DNA of 64,000 nt from Aquilaria yunnanensis (taxonomy: Eukaryota; Streptophyta; Magnoliopsida; Malvales; Thymelaeaceae). Positions within the stretch are counted from its first letter, which is position 1. Every line of letters begins with the position of its first letter. The position numbers and the translations under genes were made by a program. The stretch spans positions 71,144,001 through 71,208,000 of the forward strand of contig CM077599.1 of assembly GCA_039654915.1 (NCBI GenBank), written 5' to 3'. The notes under the pieces were generated by a model that worked only from the letters and a program-made list of their open reading frames with translations, was not told the DNA's origin and searched no databases. This document shows, one piece after another, positions 25,171 through 37,699 of the stretch.

Positions 25171-26740
25171 AAACTTAAAAAAAAAAAAAAAAAGAATGTA
25201 TAAAGGTTAAGCGATGCTCACATATAAAAAAAAAAAAAAAAGTAAGTGCTCACCTTTTTAGGGTCTAGAAGGTACATGAACCAGCATTAGAGCATTATAA
25301 GGTACAAAAGGCCCACGTGTTACAGTGATAACATAATGTCATAATATTAAGTAAAATAATAATGAATAATAACAACAAAAATAGTTTGGGGACTAAGAGA
25401 GGAAATATAAAAACTTTAGGTATTAAGAGTTTAACAATTGACTTATGAAAAGTTAAGAAAAAAAAAACTCTATTTCACTAAAAAAATTAATAAACTATGA
25501 TGACCAATGTTTTAGCTTTAAAAATAATACATCAGAAAAAAAAAACCAAAAGATCAAACAAAAACATTATAATTAAGTAGTTATTAAGTTCAGGGTCTAA
25601 AACATCAAAATGGTTAAGTTTAGAGTCTAATATGGGAAATGGAAATAATATAGGGATTGGAAACGTATTTAACAAAAAAGAAACGTGTATGAAAGTGGAA
25701 GAATAGTGAGACAGGCCTCAAAAAGCTATTTCCTTTGAGAAATTTAATCAACCTTCCAAAAGTGGCAACTCGGCCCAACATCAAAAAATAAAAAGAGGAA
25801 ATGTTAGGCGACAGAGCGGGCTGTAACCTAACGCAACACTAAGGGGCAAAAGCAGAAACACACTATAGTTAACTGTAGAAAGGAACATAAACCTAAAACA
25901 GTAATTAAAATATAATATAATATGAGAAAATTGGGAGATCAAGGTTCAAATCATTAACCTCCTCCGTATCCCTCTAGCCTTTTAGCCATGAGCTGATAAA
26001 GTTTATTTTGGATAAAGTTTTTTATATAAAATAAATTTTTAATAAAAATATTTTCATTTAGTATAGTATAGAAAAATATCCGGTAAATGTCAAATATAAG
26101 CTTTTATATTTACCAGTCTGATGGCTAACGAGTGTCTGCAAACAGAAGGGCAATCTTGTAACGAAAAACTAGTTTATGGGCAGATTTGTTGCTTTTACTC
26201 ACTGGAGGGGCAATTTGCAATTTAGGATATAATTTAAGAACAAATAGTGCAAATTTAGCCATAGCTATGTCAGCATAAGAATTGTCCTAAACGAACTGTA
26301 AAATTATTATTGATTTTTTTATAAAACTGTAGAATAAATTTAATGAAATGCTAAGCAAGTAACAAATTAGAGAGATTGTAAGAGGAATGTTGATGAAAAA
26401 GACTTTAACACAATGGTGGAAAACCATAGGATGCCTATGCACTGAATCCTGGAAATTGAATCCATTTGGTACGGACAATTGTTTAATCTATCATAGCATG
26501 AGCTTTCACATCAAAGTGGAACAAATCATGCACAAACTTATTTAATCACTTAAATAATTATTTATTGTAAATTTTAGACCTTTTTATTCTGTATAATCAA
26601 ATATAATCTATCTAACAATGATTTGAATCAATTTTTTATAAAGTAATTAATTTTTATAAACTTTTTCCTTACACAACTTAAAAAAAATTTTAAAAAAACA
26701 TATTTACTTTTTGCAAAAAAATGTATTAAAATGACTAATC
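25171..26740. other. AT-rich intergenic DNA with A-tracts, no gene seen
   Basis: Two long A-runs lie near 25175-25192 and 25227-25240, with AT-rich filler between. Near 25943 the motif gatcaaggttcaaatc resembles a pol III B box, but no A box accompanies it. Nothing coding is supported. Confidence 0.45.
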
Positions 26741-26748
26741 TTTGCACT

Positions 26749-28218
26749 TAGGGGTGTAACTTGTAAGTTTTAATTCGAAACCCGAATTCAAACCCTAACC
26801 CGACCTGAATTTTCCAGTTAAGATCGAGTTATCAGACTGGAAAACATGAGTTCGGGAGTTCGGGTCAACTTGATTCGATACTATTCTAAAATTTCTAAAA
26901 TCAGGTTGAATCGCGTTGACCTGAAATAACCTGATTTTGTATATGTTTATGGGCCTTTTCCCATACCCGGCACAACTTACTACCCCACACACCATTCAAT
27001 CTAACTCCTAGGTAGGGGTGATCAGTATTCGGTTCAAACTGAAAAAATTGAAAAATTGAAATAATTTTGAAATTCGGTTCGGTTAATTCGGTAATTCAGT
27101 TTGGTTTCAGGTGAAACGAAATAACAAAAATTTCGGTTTCGGTTTTAAAATTCGGTTAATTCGGTAACCGAAATTTTTTATACCAATTTTTTTTATTTGT
27201 TTCATGAACAATAATGCTGCCAAGTAACCCAAATTAGCTTGGATTCTTATTTTCCTTCTTTCCATGGACAATGAATCTTCTATATTGAATGAAATTTGAA
27301 AAGAAAAACAATATTTTAATCTCATTTCATCTCTTATAGAATTTAACTACCATTTTTTTGGTTAATTTGGTTTGAACCGAACCGAACCGAAATATTTCGA
27401 TTTGGTTTGAATTCGGTTTTATAGACTAATTCGGTTAATTTGGTTTCTTAACATCCAAAACCGAAAACCGAATAAACTGACTAATTCAGTTCGATTTAAA
27501 CCGAACAAACTGAATAATCATCCCTACCCCTAGGCCCTAGCCCATTATATAATAAAAACATATGCAACCCACTTATCCTAGACTAACCTAACTTACTTAG
27601 CCACTTTTATATTTCTAACCCTTAGTCCTTAAGAGTTATCTTCATTTTTGGCTTTTCACATTTGTTCTTCCCTATCGGCTGCCACTGCCTCTCTCTGTTC
27701 GTCGGCCTCCCTCTCTTGACTCTCTCTCTCACCATGCCTCCCTCCCTTCCTCAGCCGCCTTTCTCTTTCTCACCTTGCCTCCTTATCAGCCACTTTTGTC
27801 TTGCACAGTCGCACCTCACTTTCCTCTCTTAGCTGTCACTCTCCTTTTCTCCACCTTCACTCATTCGCATCTCTCCTTTGGCCATCACTCTCCCACTCTC
27901 GGCTGCCACCCTTATCACAGATTATGACCTTTGTTCCTTTGCGGAAAAGGCGAAGCGGCATGGTGGAAGATCTTGTGGCGAAGATGAGGATGGAGCAGCG
28001 ACAGAGAAGGGGAACACCGAGTAGAGACGTGAGTGAAGGAGGAGGAAGAGGCAACCCACCTAAACTCGACCCTAACCTGAAAATTGTCGAGTTAGGGTCA
28101 GTTTGGTTTCTTCGTACAATTAGGGTCAGGTCAGGTTTAGTCTTTTTACGTTAAGAACAAGCTGCAAAATTTGGGTTTTCACTTGAACCCGACCCATTAA
28201 CCTGAATTTTCACCCCTA
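26749..28218. mobile_element. Non-autonomous hAT element (outer), 8-bp target duplication
   Basis: It begins TAGGGGTG (26749-26756) and ends CACCCCTA (28211-28218), perfect 8-bp inverted ends of the hAT type. The flanks are TTTGCACT (26741-26748) and TTCGCACT (28219-28226), matching at 7 of 8. The subterminal regions carry CCCGAACCC / AACCCGACC-type motifs in both orientations. A second hAT is nested at 27013-27526. From about 27640 to 28050 the interior switches to GC-richer, CT-rich sequence with a 117-aa open frame on + and 65 aa on -, neither recognised. No transposase is seen. Confidence 0.8.
27013..27526. mobile_element. Nested hAT-like MITE with TTCGGTT repeats
   Basis: The ends are TAGGGGTGATCAGTATTCGG and, reversed, TAGGGATGATTATTCAGTTT. 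The flanks are CTCCTAGG (27005-27012) and CCCCTAGG (27527-27534), 7 of 8 matching. The interior carries many aattcggtt / ccgaaccgaa motifs in both orientations, which look like subterminal transposase-binding repeats. It lies wholly inside the hAT at 26749-28218 and must be the younger of the two. Confidence 0.8.
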
Positions 28219-28226
28219 TTCGCACT

Positions 28227-28853
28227 TCATGAACTATAATTTTGATTGGTAAAAGTTGAGAAAATAATCACTATGTATAAAAAAATAATCACTAATGATC
28301 ATATATCAATAATTTCCTTGGAATTCAACTTTAAGTATTCATTAAAGTCATTTTCAATCATAACACTATTCTACAATATTTCCTAATACATAGATCACTA
28401 TCCCAATGTATCAATTTCACCACCCACATCCATAGGTGGCAGTCTAATGGCTCCGTGCACTGACTGCCCGGTCTTCAAAGCAGGTTCAACACTTAACCGT
28501 TGCATTGTATGTCATTTTATACTAATTGCAGCTTATAATCTCTAGGTTTCAAAAGGCAGACAGATTCCCCATCAACATTCATCAGAATCCTCTCATTCCT
28601 TAATATATATATCTTGGAAATGCTTTTGAATATTAAAAAAAATATATTTCATTATTCAAGTTTTTAGCTAGCCATTGTAAGTAAATGAAAGCATTAAGAA
28701 ATCATAGAGAGAAAAATAGATTTATTTTTGTGTTAGAAATGGATTAATTTTGTGTTACAAAAAGATTTGTTAATTTTTTTCCTTGAAATAATGAGCAGTC
28801 TCATTTTAGCACATTTTAACATTGGGAAAAATGCATTGGCGATCAATAACTTT
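28227..28853. other. AT-rich intergenic DNA, no gene seen
   Basis: Near 28433-28500, tggcagtctaatggctcc followed by caggttcaacac looks weakly like a tRNA-derived A/B-box pair. No coding sequence is supported. Confidence 0.35.
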
Positions 28854-28855
28854 TA

Positions 28856-29100
28856 CTCTCTATCTCAAAAAATGACACAATATATTTTATTTTGAGTCTT
28901 TTCAAAATTTAATAATATTTCCATATTCAGTAAATTACTTTACATATTATGTTTCAAACTATCATTTCAGTATCCATTTTTTTTTTCATATTTCTTGATT
29001 TATATGTACAAAGTGAAGGGTATAATATATAAGCTTTTTTTTTCCTTTTTTAATCCCCGTGCCAAATCCAAACACTTTGTCGAAAATAGAACAGATAGAG
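28856..29100. mobile_element. Stowaway-like MITE with TA target
   Basis: The 245-bp element begins ctctctatctcaaaaaatga and its other end reversed is ctctatctgttctattttcg. It sits between TA (28854-28855) and TA (29101-29102). The inverted ends are diverged but colinear, and the interior is AT-rich. Confidence 0.5.
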
Positions 29101-29448
29101 TATTTTTCATTTTATTTTCATTTCCTAACCTTAAATTCTTTCCACTTTTATCCATAATATTTAAAGTTTACTGGAAGATAGCTAAGGAATGGAAACACGA
29201 TCTATAAAAATTAATAATTTACATAGTTTACATAGTTAATCTCAGACTATGATTTTTCTATTTCTCCCAATCAACCATATAATGAAAAAAATTATGATTA
29301 ACTATTTACATAATTGGAAATTTTAAAAATTTAAGAAAAAAAAAAAGAAAAATTTCAGGGCCGAAAATTGTCCTTTTCCAGAAAGGTATGAGGTTGTTAC
29401 TTTTTCTGATAGGTGAGAGGATATAGTATGATACTCACCTTAGGTGGA

Positions 29449-29624
29449 TGTACACCAAATTTAATAAGTTTAGCAAATAGAAACTCGGGATTACACAATG
29501 GAATTCTAAGATTGGATGATAGTAACTCTACTATTAATCCATGTTCAATTCAGGGCTACCACTGTTTGATTACAAAATTCTATTGTATGATCCTAGATTA
29601 AACTTGTTAACTTTGGTGTACATC
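29449..29624. mobile_element. Small foldback element (~26-bp arms)
   Basis: The arm at 29449-29475 (gatgtacaccaaatttaata...) is the near-exact inverse of 29599-29624. The loop is partly self-complementary as well, so the whole unit could form a hairpin. The target duplication is not resolved. Confidence 0.5.
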
Positions 29625-32162
29625 AAATTGGGTGGGCCTAAGAAATCTCCTTACTCAGGATCACACAGTGGTAACTTTAATTGGACATTTTATAGTGTGT
29701 GATGAAATTATACACACACACACACAATAGGAACAATTTTAATATGAAAGCATAATATGTAAAGACAAATAAGCATAATCATACTAACATATAATAATAT
29801 ATGTACAAAATAATAAAGCCATTTATACAAATAATATCACATGCACTATTATTTATATGCAAAAGTTTATTAACTTACATACAAGTTTATATATTTCTGT
29901 GCATGTGCATGCATATTTATTCATAACCACATATATTTAGAAAAATGGAAGGTGGCTCAATAAACTTGTACAAATGATTGAATATATCTATACCATATCT
30001 ATGATCTTATATATGCATAAGTGTCACATGTTTTATATATATCTATCATTTACTTTATATATTGAGCTTCATACATATTTGTCATCCGATTTGTATATAT
30101 CTCTAATTTTGATAGTAAGTGAGATTTGACGCATTTACACTTTTTTTTTTTTTTTTAAGAAAGGTTGAACCTGTAAATAATATTGAGTATATCAGTAACA
30201 TATATGTGATCTCATTTATATTTGTGTCACACATTATTTGTATAGATCTCATACTTCTTTTGTACATATCTAGTTTCTGATTTCTACATTTCTCTAATAT
30301 TTTAGAACATGAGATTGATATGTTCAAACTTGTTTTTTTTTTACTATAAATGGTAGTATCGGATTACAAACATATATAGACACAATGGATAGGGAACATA
30401 TTTGACTCACCCAAACATTGTCAAGTCTATATTTACTATTGTTCAATCCTAGAATTTTATTATGTAATCCTAAGTTAATATTATCTCGACCTGTTATGGT
30501 CGATTCATGTTCTAAGAAATCTCACTTATTAAGATTCCAAAATTATTGGTGTCAATTTCATATTCCTTTTTTGAATTTCTAGATTTGAAATAATTACCCT
30601 CTTAATACACTTGTCATAAATGATAAATCGCATATTGACGCATGAGCACATTTGATACAACTATGTGAAATGAAATTGATTTTGTACGATATTAGAGGGA
30701 GTGAAGTTGGAAAAAGATATGGTATCACGCGTAGAGTGGATAATTTGATGATTGGAAGATATTGAAAGGAAGAAGAAAAGCAAAGCACTTAATTGATCAG
30801 TCACTGGATTGGCCAAATTATAGCTAGAATAATCAAGAAAGAAATGAGCATAGTCGTCAACTCTTCTCTAAAATATCATAATAACTTTACTAAAGCTCAG
30901 TTCTTGTTTTCTTGCCTCTTGCCCCTCAAACTCTATTTTGTTTCAATTTGGCCGCTAGACCCATACTCGAAATCTTCCCTTCTTTGTCCCAAAAAGTATT
31001 TTTATGCCTCTTACATTTGGCACCTTAGACACTTTAAGCCACTTAAGATATAAATGGCTCATTTGAACACTTAGTAAATTTTTTTGCACTATTTCTTCAA
31101 ATGATAGTTCTAATAGCTATAATAACTTATGGTCTTAATTTAATTAGCAAAAACTTACATAACCATAATTCCATCATAATTATAGTCATGCCACTCACTT
31201 AGGTCAAAATTACCATTTGACCCTTATGACTCTTAGGTACCAAAACATACTTAGGAACTCATTTTTACTTTACTTAGCTTGTCTTTCTTGCTTAATAAGA
31301 CACGAATTTGAAGTATTTTAAGTCAAAGCACTCAAATAAAATATACTTACCAGCTCAAAGTCAGTCATTAACTAGGAGATTCCTCACAACTATCAATAAT
31401 GTTGCACTATTTGTTATCCATCCATTTCTACCATAGGACAGGTGAAAATTGCCTATATTGCAAGAAAAATGGAAATCATGACCAAATTGAACAATTGAAC
31501 CAAATTGATGGACTAAAGAAGCAACTTAACCACGTTGTAAACAATACATTGTTGTCGCATGGGCGTTAGCATAATAAATCATCATTGGACCATAGTAAGA
31601 TGTGACAATTTAAATCGTTGCAGTATCATCACCATATTTGTGACCTTGCAACATTTTTATGTGAGCGAATTTAATAGTAGCATTTTTTTTTGCTACAATA
31701 GTGGGTATTGCAAAAGCCCTGCTCTGTTCTAATGTTACTTCAGTTAAAAAAATAAAAAAGGGTCACTGATTCAGACCAACTCATATATATGAGTGGTTTA
31801 TTTGTTATTTCTATCTCATCTAATATATATAAAGTAGGATGCATTTAAGGGAGTTATGTCTTTTTCTTAATTTGGTTCATGAGAAAAATGTCATATGTCA
31901 GTTTTTAAATCTTTCACAGCACAATTGTCTCCTCTAAAAAATAATCTGAATTTACCCATCATTAAACTTAATGGAATTGTTAACACTGTTAATCCTTTTT
32001 AATTTGCAAAATTAAACACTCTATCATTAATTACATTCTGAAAAAATGGTATGGAAAAAAAGTCAACTTTCGTAATGAAGTGCATTACCAATTTCGCATG
32101 GTTGTTACACTCAATATTAATTAGATTCCAATTACACTGAAATTTAAGCCTACGAGAAATGT
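29625..32162. other. AT-rich intergenic DNA, no gene seen
   Basis: Contains a CA repeat near 29713, repeated atatatNtctcat-type motifs at 29990-30310, and a T-run at 30142-30157. No protein-coding content is recognisable. Confidence 0.45.
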
Positions 32163-32201
32163 AGTACGATTATATTTGGCAAATTGCATAACAAATATGC
32201 C
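32163..32201. repeat. Left copy of a 39-bp direct repeat flanking a Mutator-like element
   Basis: Begins agtacgattatatttggcaa and corresponds to 33177-33215, with a handful of mismatches. The Mutator-like element lies between the two copies. Confidence 0.8.
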
Positions 32202-32214
32202 TATTTATGCGAAA

Positions 32215-33169
32215 GGAAAAATTACAAAAAAAACCCATGAGGTTTGGCCAAACATCATGTTTTGTACCTCCTATTTAAAAAACGTACACTTTTTCCCTAC
32301 CCACTTAACTCCTTATTCGTTGTTATGAAAGAAAAAAGAAAATAACTAATTTTGCCCTTCAAACCTTCTTTCTTAAAAACTTTGAATGTATTCAACTCCA
32401 ATGGCAGTCAAGAGGAGAAAATCGAGGGAATCGATGAGGCATCCGAACAGTGGGTGATTCGATGGTGGTGTCGAACGGATAGCGATTTCTTGTGTTCTAA
32501 CGGATGGGGTTTCTAGCGATTTGAACGGACGGGATAGACCCAAACCTAGCATTGCTCCTCCTTGTCACCCATTCTCTACTTCACTCGCTCGCCGGTTCTC
32601 TGCAAACCTGTCGCCACCGTACTCCCGCCTCTATCGGAGACGCTTTCAGCTGAACCCGCTCGTCGGATGGTGCAAATGGCTGAGAATCGGTCCAATCGGA
32701 TGGTGGAGACGGTCAGAGGGGAATCGGATGGCTGCGAATCAAGTTTGTCGTCGGACAATTAAGGAGCCACCTGGGAATCGAGGAGCCGTCAGGGAATCGA
32801 GGAATGGAGGAGATGGAGGCAACTATGGCAATTGAGGTGATTGAGACGGAGGAGGGGAGATGAGGGCGGGGACGGAGAGCAGAGGAGAGAAGGAAGGTGG
32901 AGGGTTGTGGCTAGGTGGGAGGGGGCAGTGAAGCAGGTTTGCAAAGAAAAGAGAAGACATGTTTAGTTTTGTTAGATGCACAAATTTGGAGTTCAAAGTT
33001 TATAAGAAAAGAGGTTAGGAGGATAAAATCAGTTATTTTCTTTTTTCTTTTGTAACAGCGAATCATAGAGTTAAGTTGGTAGGGGTGAAAATGTAGGTAT
33101 TTGAAACGGGGGAGACAAAACCCAAGGTTTGGCCAAACCTCAGGGGTTTTTCTTTTTTGTAATTTTCCC
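32215..33169. mobile_element. Mutator-like element with ~160-bp inverted arms and a GC-rich core
   Basis: The left arm (32215-32385) and right arm (about 32985-33169) are inverted copies, sharing gaggtttggccaaac, aacttaactcNttattcgNtgtta and gaaaaaagaaaataactNatttt. The flanking 9-mers TATGCGAAA (32206-32214) and TATACAAAG (33170-33178) match at 6 of 9. The core, about 32390-32960, is clearly GC-richer and holds a 104-aa + frame of low-complexity Arg/Pro/Gly sequence that I cannot assign. It is possibly captured DNA and possibly just element-intrinsic. No transposase is seen. Confidence 0.65.
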
Positions 33170-33176
33170 TATACAA

Positions 33177-33215
33177 AGTACGATTATATTTGACAAATTG
33201 CATAATAAATACATC
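33177..33215. repeat. Right copy of the 39-bp direct repeat
   Basis: Begins agtacgattatatttgacaa and pairs with 32163-32201. Confidence 0.8.
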
Positions 33216-33581
33216 AATTGTGAATGGTCAATGCATTGATTTAATAAATTACACTAATTTTGTGCTCAAATAGGAGAGGCCTAAAACACACGCATTAAAG
33301 TTGGGGCATTAACATATTTAACTTAATTACACTTGAATGGGCGGTTGAAAATAAATCATTTGTAGTTTTTTTATACTAGTTTTGCATTTAAATAGGTTAA
33401 TTTTTACTTTCTTAGATAGAAGAACTTAAAGGCAAATTATCAACTCTATTTAATTTTGAAAAGTCAACCTTCTAACTATTATGTACATAAATATAAGTAA
33501 GAAATATAAATTCCATATATAAGAAATTTATTTATTTTATTCCTCCTATTATACTTTTTTGAAGTTTGAAATTAATAACTT

Positions 33582-33624
<43 letters not shown>

Positions 33625-33977
33625 CAATCTCTCACAAAACTATACCAATATAAGTTGTTCCCTCATTTCTATAGTTCTTTTAGTTTTTCACATTTTCCAA
33701 TTTTTCTAATTTTTATATGTTCTAATCATCTATTAGTTTTTGGTTATATTGGATATACCAATCTATTGTTGTTTTCCTATTTTTTTTGGAGGCTCATCAT
33801 TTTAGAGCTTATATATGTGAATTTTAAAATCAATCAACTTCATTTGGTAAGTAAAAAATATAATAGTTAGTTTTTAATTTATCCTACTCATATCAGTTTT
33901 TTTGTTATTTGCTTGAAAATGATTTCTTTAGAGATTGTCTTTATCTTTCTTTATTATTATAGGTTGACCCATATATG
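33216..33977. other. AT-rich intergenic DNA with a microsatellite
   Basis: Nothing coding is supported. The CT/TA microsatellite is listed separately. Confidence 0.45.
33582..33624. repeat. (CT)n(TA)n compound microsatellite
   Basis: A run of CT repeats passes directly into TA repeats. It lies in AT-rich intergenic sequence. Confidence 0.95.
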
Positions 33978-33985
33978 GCCAAGGC

Positions 33986-34899
33986 TAAGGGTGAAAGACT
34001 TAGACCCTAACCTGACACTCAACTAAATTTTTTGAGTTAGAGTTGGGTTAGGGGAGAAAATAACTAGTATTTGGGTTTGCCCAAACCAGATTCGATCACA
34101 AGAGGCCAAAGTTAAGTCGGTTCGGGTTAAACCTAAATTAACCCAATTAACCTGAAAAGTAAGCCCACTAAGTAACTACCTATCTACCCAACCCACTAAG
34201 TAACTAAAATAAGCCTAAACTTATCTATCTATCTAGCCCAGCCTACTAAGCATATTGTTACCCCTAGCCCTGTTGTTCACTTGTTCCCAAATCCCAAAGC
34301 TCACTTCCTCGGCTCCTTTAGCTTGTTGTTGCGCTACCTGTTGCCTAGCCTAGGTGCTACTCATCATTCTTATTCCTTTCTCTCATCGAGTTTGTCACCC
34401 TCAGTCCTTTCACTCTACTGTCCGCCGTTCGTCATCCTCGTCTTTCCACTATCATCGGCCCTTTGACCTGTCGTTGCGTTCCCTCCCTCTGACTTGATTC
34501 CTCCTTTATCTTACGTTCTCCATCCTTGTCACTTTCACTATGTAGATGTCATGCTGCCCTCTCTATTGTAACATCCTCACTGCCTACCCTCCTGCCGCCC
34601 TCGTCTGTCGCATCATTCTCAGCCGCATCTAGTTCATCCCTTTACGTTGTCCTTCATGGCCTCTGGTTTAGCCCTTTGTGTTGTCCTCCGTCATTCTTCA
34701 CATCATTGTTGGTGGAGGAAATGGCTGCTGATAATGGACATCGGGTAAACCCGACCTAACTCAACCCTAACCTTATATTTTTGGGTTTTGGGTTAGGGTC
34801 GGTTTGGGTTGGCCTTTTTTTATTGTGAAATTATCCATTTATTTTCATGTGTCGGCCCGAACACGACCCGAAACCCGAAACTCGAAACCTTCACCTCTA
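33986..34899. mobile_element. Non-autonomous hAT-like element with a CT-rich core
   Basis: The ends are taagggtgaaag and, reversed, tagaggtgaagg. The flanks are GCCAAGGC (33978-33985) and GCCAATAC (34900-34907), 6 of 8 matching. Subterminal aaccctaac / acccgaaacccga motifs resemble those of the hAT at 26749. The core (about 34270-34720) is GC-richer and pyrimidine-rich, with open frames of 61 and 77 aa on + that I do not recognise. No transposase is seen. Confidence 0.62.
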
Positions 34900-34907
34900 G
34901 CCAATAC

Positions 34908-35261
34908 GCCTTATGAGTCAAGAATCTGTTAGCAAAAATAATAAGCAAGAAAACTGATGATGACGACATTAGTTCCCTTGCTGAGGATGGAGCTGAAATA
35001 GTGATAGTTCCATGTAATCATTTGTCTTAATTATTAGAAAACATTTTTTAATGTGTGTTTTTCAAGTCATCTGCCCTTTCATTATATATACACAACAAGG
35101 CTAGTAAAGTTGTGCAATTTAGATTTTATCTTAGAAAGGAGAAAAATTCTTAAAAACTACGTAAAACATTAAATTGTGGTATTACAATTTACATCTCAAA
35201 TAGAATAATAGAGAAATTTATAGCCATCACCTATTTTTTACATCCAATACATTATTATGTA
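34908..35261. other. AT-rich intergenic DNA, no gene seen
   Basis: Short spacer between two transposons, with no recognisable feature. Confidence 0.4.
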
Positions 35262-35496
35262 CTTCTTCTGTCTCATATTCTTTATACCATTCACTTTTCA
35301 ATAATTAATGTATTATTTTTTATTTTCAACTTTTTACCATATAAATGAAGAATTTTTATATAAGAATGATAAATTAAGACATATAGTTTCTAAATATATT
35401 TTTTAAAATTTTTTTCTAACAAATATTAATATAAATAAATTTAAATCAAACTATATGAAAAAGTCAAATGGTGCAAAGAATATGGGACGGAGGGAA
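35262..35496. mobile_element. Stowaway MITE
   Basis: The ends are cttcttctgtctcatattct and, reversed, ttccctccgtcccatattct. The flanks are TA at 35260-35261 and TA at 35497-35498. The length of 235 bp, AT-rich interior and CTCCGTCCC-type terminus are standard for Stowaway. Confidence 0.75.
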
Positions 35497-35579
35497 TAAA
35501 ATTTTCCTCCTACATCGACTCATATAATCAATGATATTGGCAACTTTAGTATAAAACGTTAGTTGATTGGTACTATATG

Positions 35580-35933
35580 GGTAAACTTCACCAGTTGTCC
35601 TTAAACTATATCCTATATTGCTTAATCATCCCGAAACTATATCCCATGTTGCACAAATCGTTCTTAGACTATTTAATTATTGCTATTTCTTCCTGCTGTC
35701 CACCATACCATTAAGGATAGATGAAATAGTGGTGCCACATCAGCAGCCATATCATTTTTTCATGTCACATTAACTGTCGTATCATTTTTCTATCCATTTT
35801 TAATAGCTGTGATGAACGACATGACGATTAAGTAACATTGAATATAGTTTAGAGACTATTAAGTAACATTTGATAGTTTTAGGGTGATTAAGCAATGTTG
35901 AATATAGTTTAGGGATGATATGTGCAATTTACC
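35580..35933. mobile_element. Foldback/Mutator-like MITE with internal short repeats
   Basis: The left end, ggtaaacttcaccagttgtc, is inverted at the right end as ggtaaattgcacatatcatc. The right arm repeats a motif of about 37 bp (ttaagtaacattNgatagttt and variants) about three times. The flanking 9-mers TACTATATG and TGTCATATG match at 6 of 9. Confidence 0.55.
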
Positions 35934-35942
35934 TGTCATATG

Positions 35943-37127
35943 TTGTACATTTTGTAGTTTAAGGATCAAAATGTGATATTATATGTATTTGTAGGACCTA
36001 TTTGGGATTAAGACTTTTCCTATTTGGGGCAAAATGACTTCTAACCTTCCTTAAGCCTTATTGGACTTACAGGCTGAAATTGCACTATTAATTCCTATTA
36101 ATGAAATGGTGTGCGTCGTTTGTGTTGGTAGCGAAAGCTGAGCCATGTACTGTAGGAAAAAAAGGAGTAAATTAAAGTTGTAACTAATCATTTCAATCTT
36201 GATTGCAATCTTATACCCAACTTTGAAACCATAGACTTATTACATACTTTTTATCAACTTAATTAGTGAAAAAGACATTCTTATATTTAAAGAAATGATG
36301 TTTACAGCTATACAATACTTTTCTAAGAAGTTGAAAAGTTTAGCTTAAACTCATTTGGGGATAGTTTTTGTAATTAACATTGGAGTTTTAGATAATTTAT
36401 TAATGATGAAAATCAAACTGTCTGAAGACAAAAGCTAAAAGCTATGTTTAGATAGCTCATTTAAAATTCTAACGCTTAAACATAATGCCAAATGGGCCAA
36501 AAGGTTACCTTGGATAACTTTTTTAAAACTTTACTGTATATTAATTGCTAACGCTAATATGAAATAAGACCTATGTAAAAAAAGTTACCATCGTAGGATT
36601 ATATTTTCAAACATTTGGGTCAACATTTTGATTAATACTAAACTTGAGGAAAAGAGTGCAATTTATTTAAACAAAGAAGCACAATTCGATCTAGATTTGC
36701 TTATTCTCACAAACCAAGAAAATAGTTTGTATTTATTTTGCACTAAGTTAGGAAATCTTTTTTTTTTTTTTTTTTTTTAAATGAAGCTAATTCAAATAGA
36801 TTCTACATTAATTAGGATTTAATTTGAGAATCAAAAGCATCAATTTATCTTAAGAACGTAAAAACTAATTTAATACCTAGCAAATTAGTTTAACCATTTT
36901 CTACTAGTTATTATATTGTAGACCTATGTTTAATTAGAAATACTAATCTAATCCTAATCCTCTATAAATAACCCATAATCTAGTAAATAAATTGACTAAT
37001 TTACCCCTGAACCAAAACTCACCCTCACTCTTGAAAATTAACCTCTGCCACCGCCACCGTCTCCTCATCCGATGAACCATCATCGCCTCAAGATCTTATA
37101 GTTATCATCTGGCTCCAGATCTCGCAG
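35943..37127. other. AT-rich intergenic DNA, no gene seen
   Basis: Includes a run of about 20 T near 36758-36778. No coding sequence is recognised. Confidence 0.45.
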
Positions 37128-37330
37128 CTGTTAGGCTCCAGATCTCGTCGTCACCCACTAGATCTTATCGATCACCCGCTGGATCTCGTTGATCACTTGC
37201 CAGATCTTGCTTTTGATCGTTTCCCGAATCTCGTTGTCACTCGCCGAATTTCATCGTCACCTGCCAAATCTCGTCGTCACCTGCAAGATCTCGTTAATCA
37301 CCTGCTGGATCTTGCTTTTGATCGTTTCCT
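37128..37330. repeat. Imperfect ~18-bp minisatellite
   Basis: About ten diverged copies of a unit like agatctcgtcgtcacctgc are arranged head to tail, with variants such as gatcttatcgatcacccgc. The array is GC-richer than its surroundings. Confidence 0.7.
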
Positions 37331-37377
37331 CCAAGTGCGTCCTTATTGCTTTTGAACAACAAAAGTATTTGCAATAA

Positions 37378-37680
37378 AATGTAAATGTGTCTAAGTAAAA
37401 TTATCAAATTGAATATTGAAAAATGTCTAAATAAATATATAAAAGTGTCTGATTAAATAACTTTTGAATAATTTGTTACCTTTAGAAAATAAATGTCTGA
37501 AATAATTAAAATAAGTGTATGACTAAATATATAAAAGTGTTCAAATCAACATGTAAAAGTGTCTAAATATTTAAAGAAATGTCCAAATAAAGGTATACGA
37601 TTCAATGTATAAAAAAGTATATAAATGAAAATTTTAAAATGTCTAAAGTACAACAGAAAAGTGTCTAAACAATAATAACT
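37378..37680. repeat. Dispersed short repeat (aaatgtctaaataaa motif)
   Basis: The motif gtgtctaaataa, or a one- to two-base variant, recurs about a dozen times over 300 bp with irregular spacing of 15-35 bp. It directly follows the minisatellite and precedes the GC-rich block at 37700. Confidence 0.65.
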
Positions 37681-37699
37681 AACAAAAAAAATATTTTTG

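Noticed and set aside
26790..26820. AACCCTAACCC words resembling interstitial telomere repeat
   Set aside because: They are isolated, imperfect and part of hAT subterminal motifs, here and near 13740 and 34770. There is no tandem TTTAGGG array.
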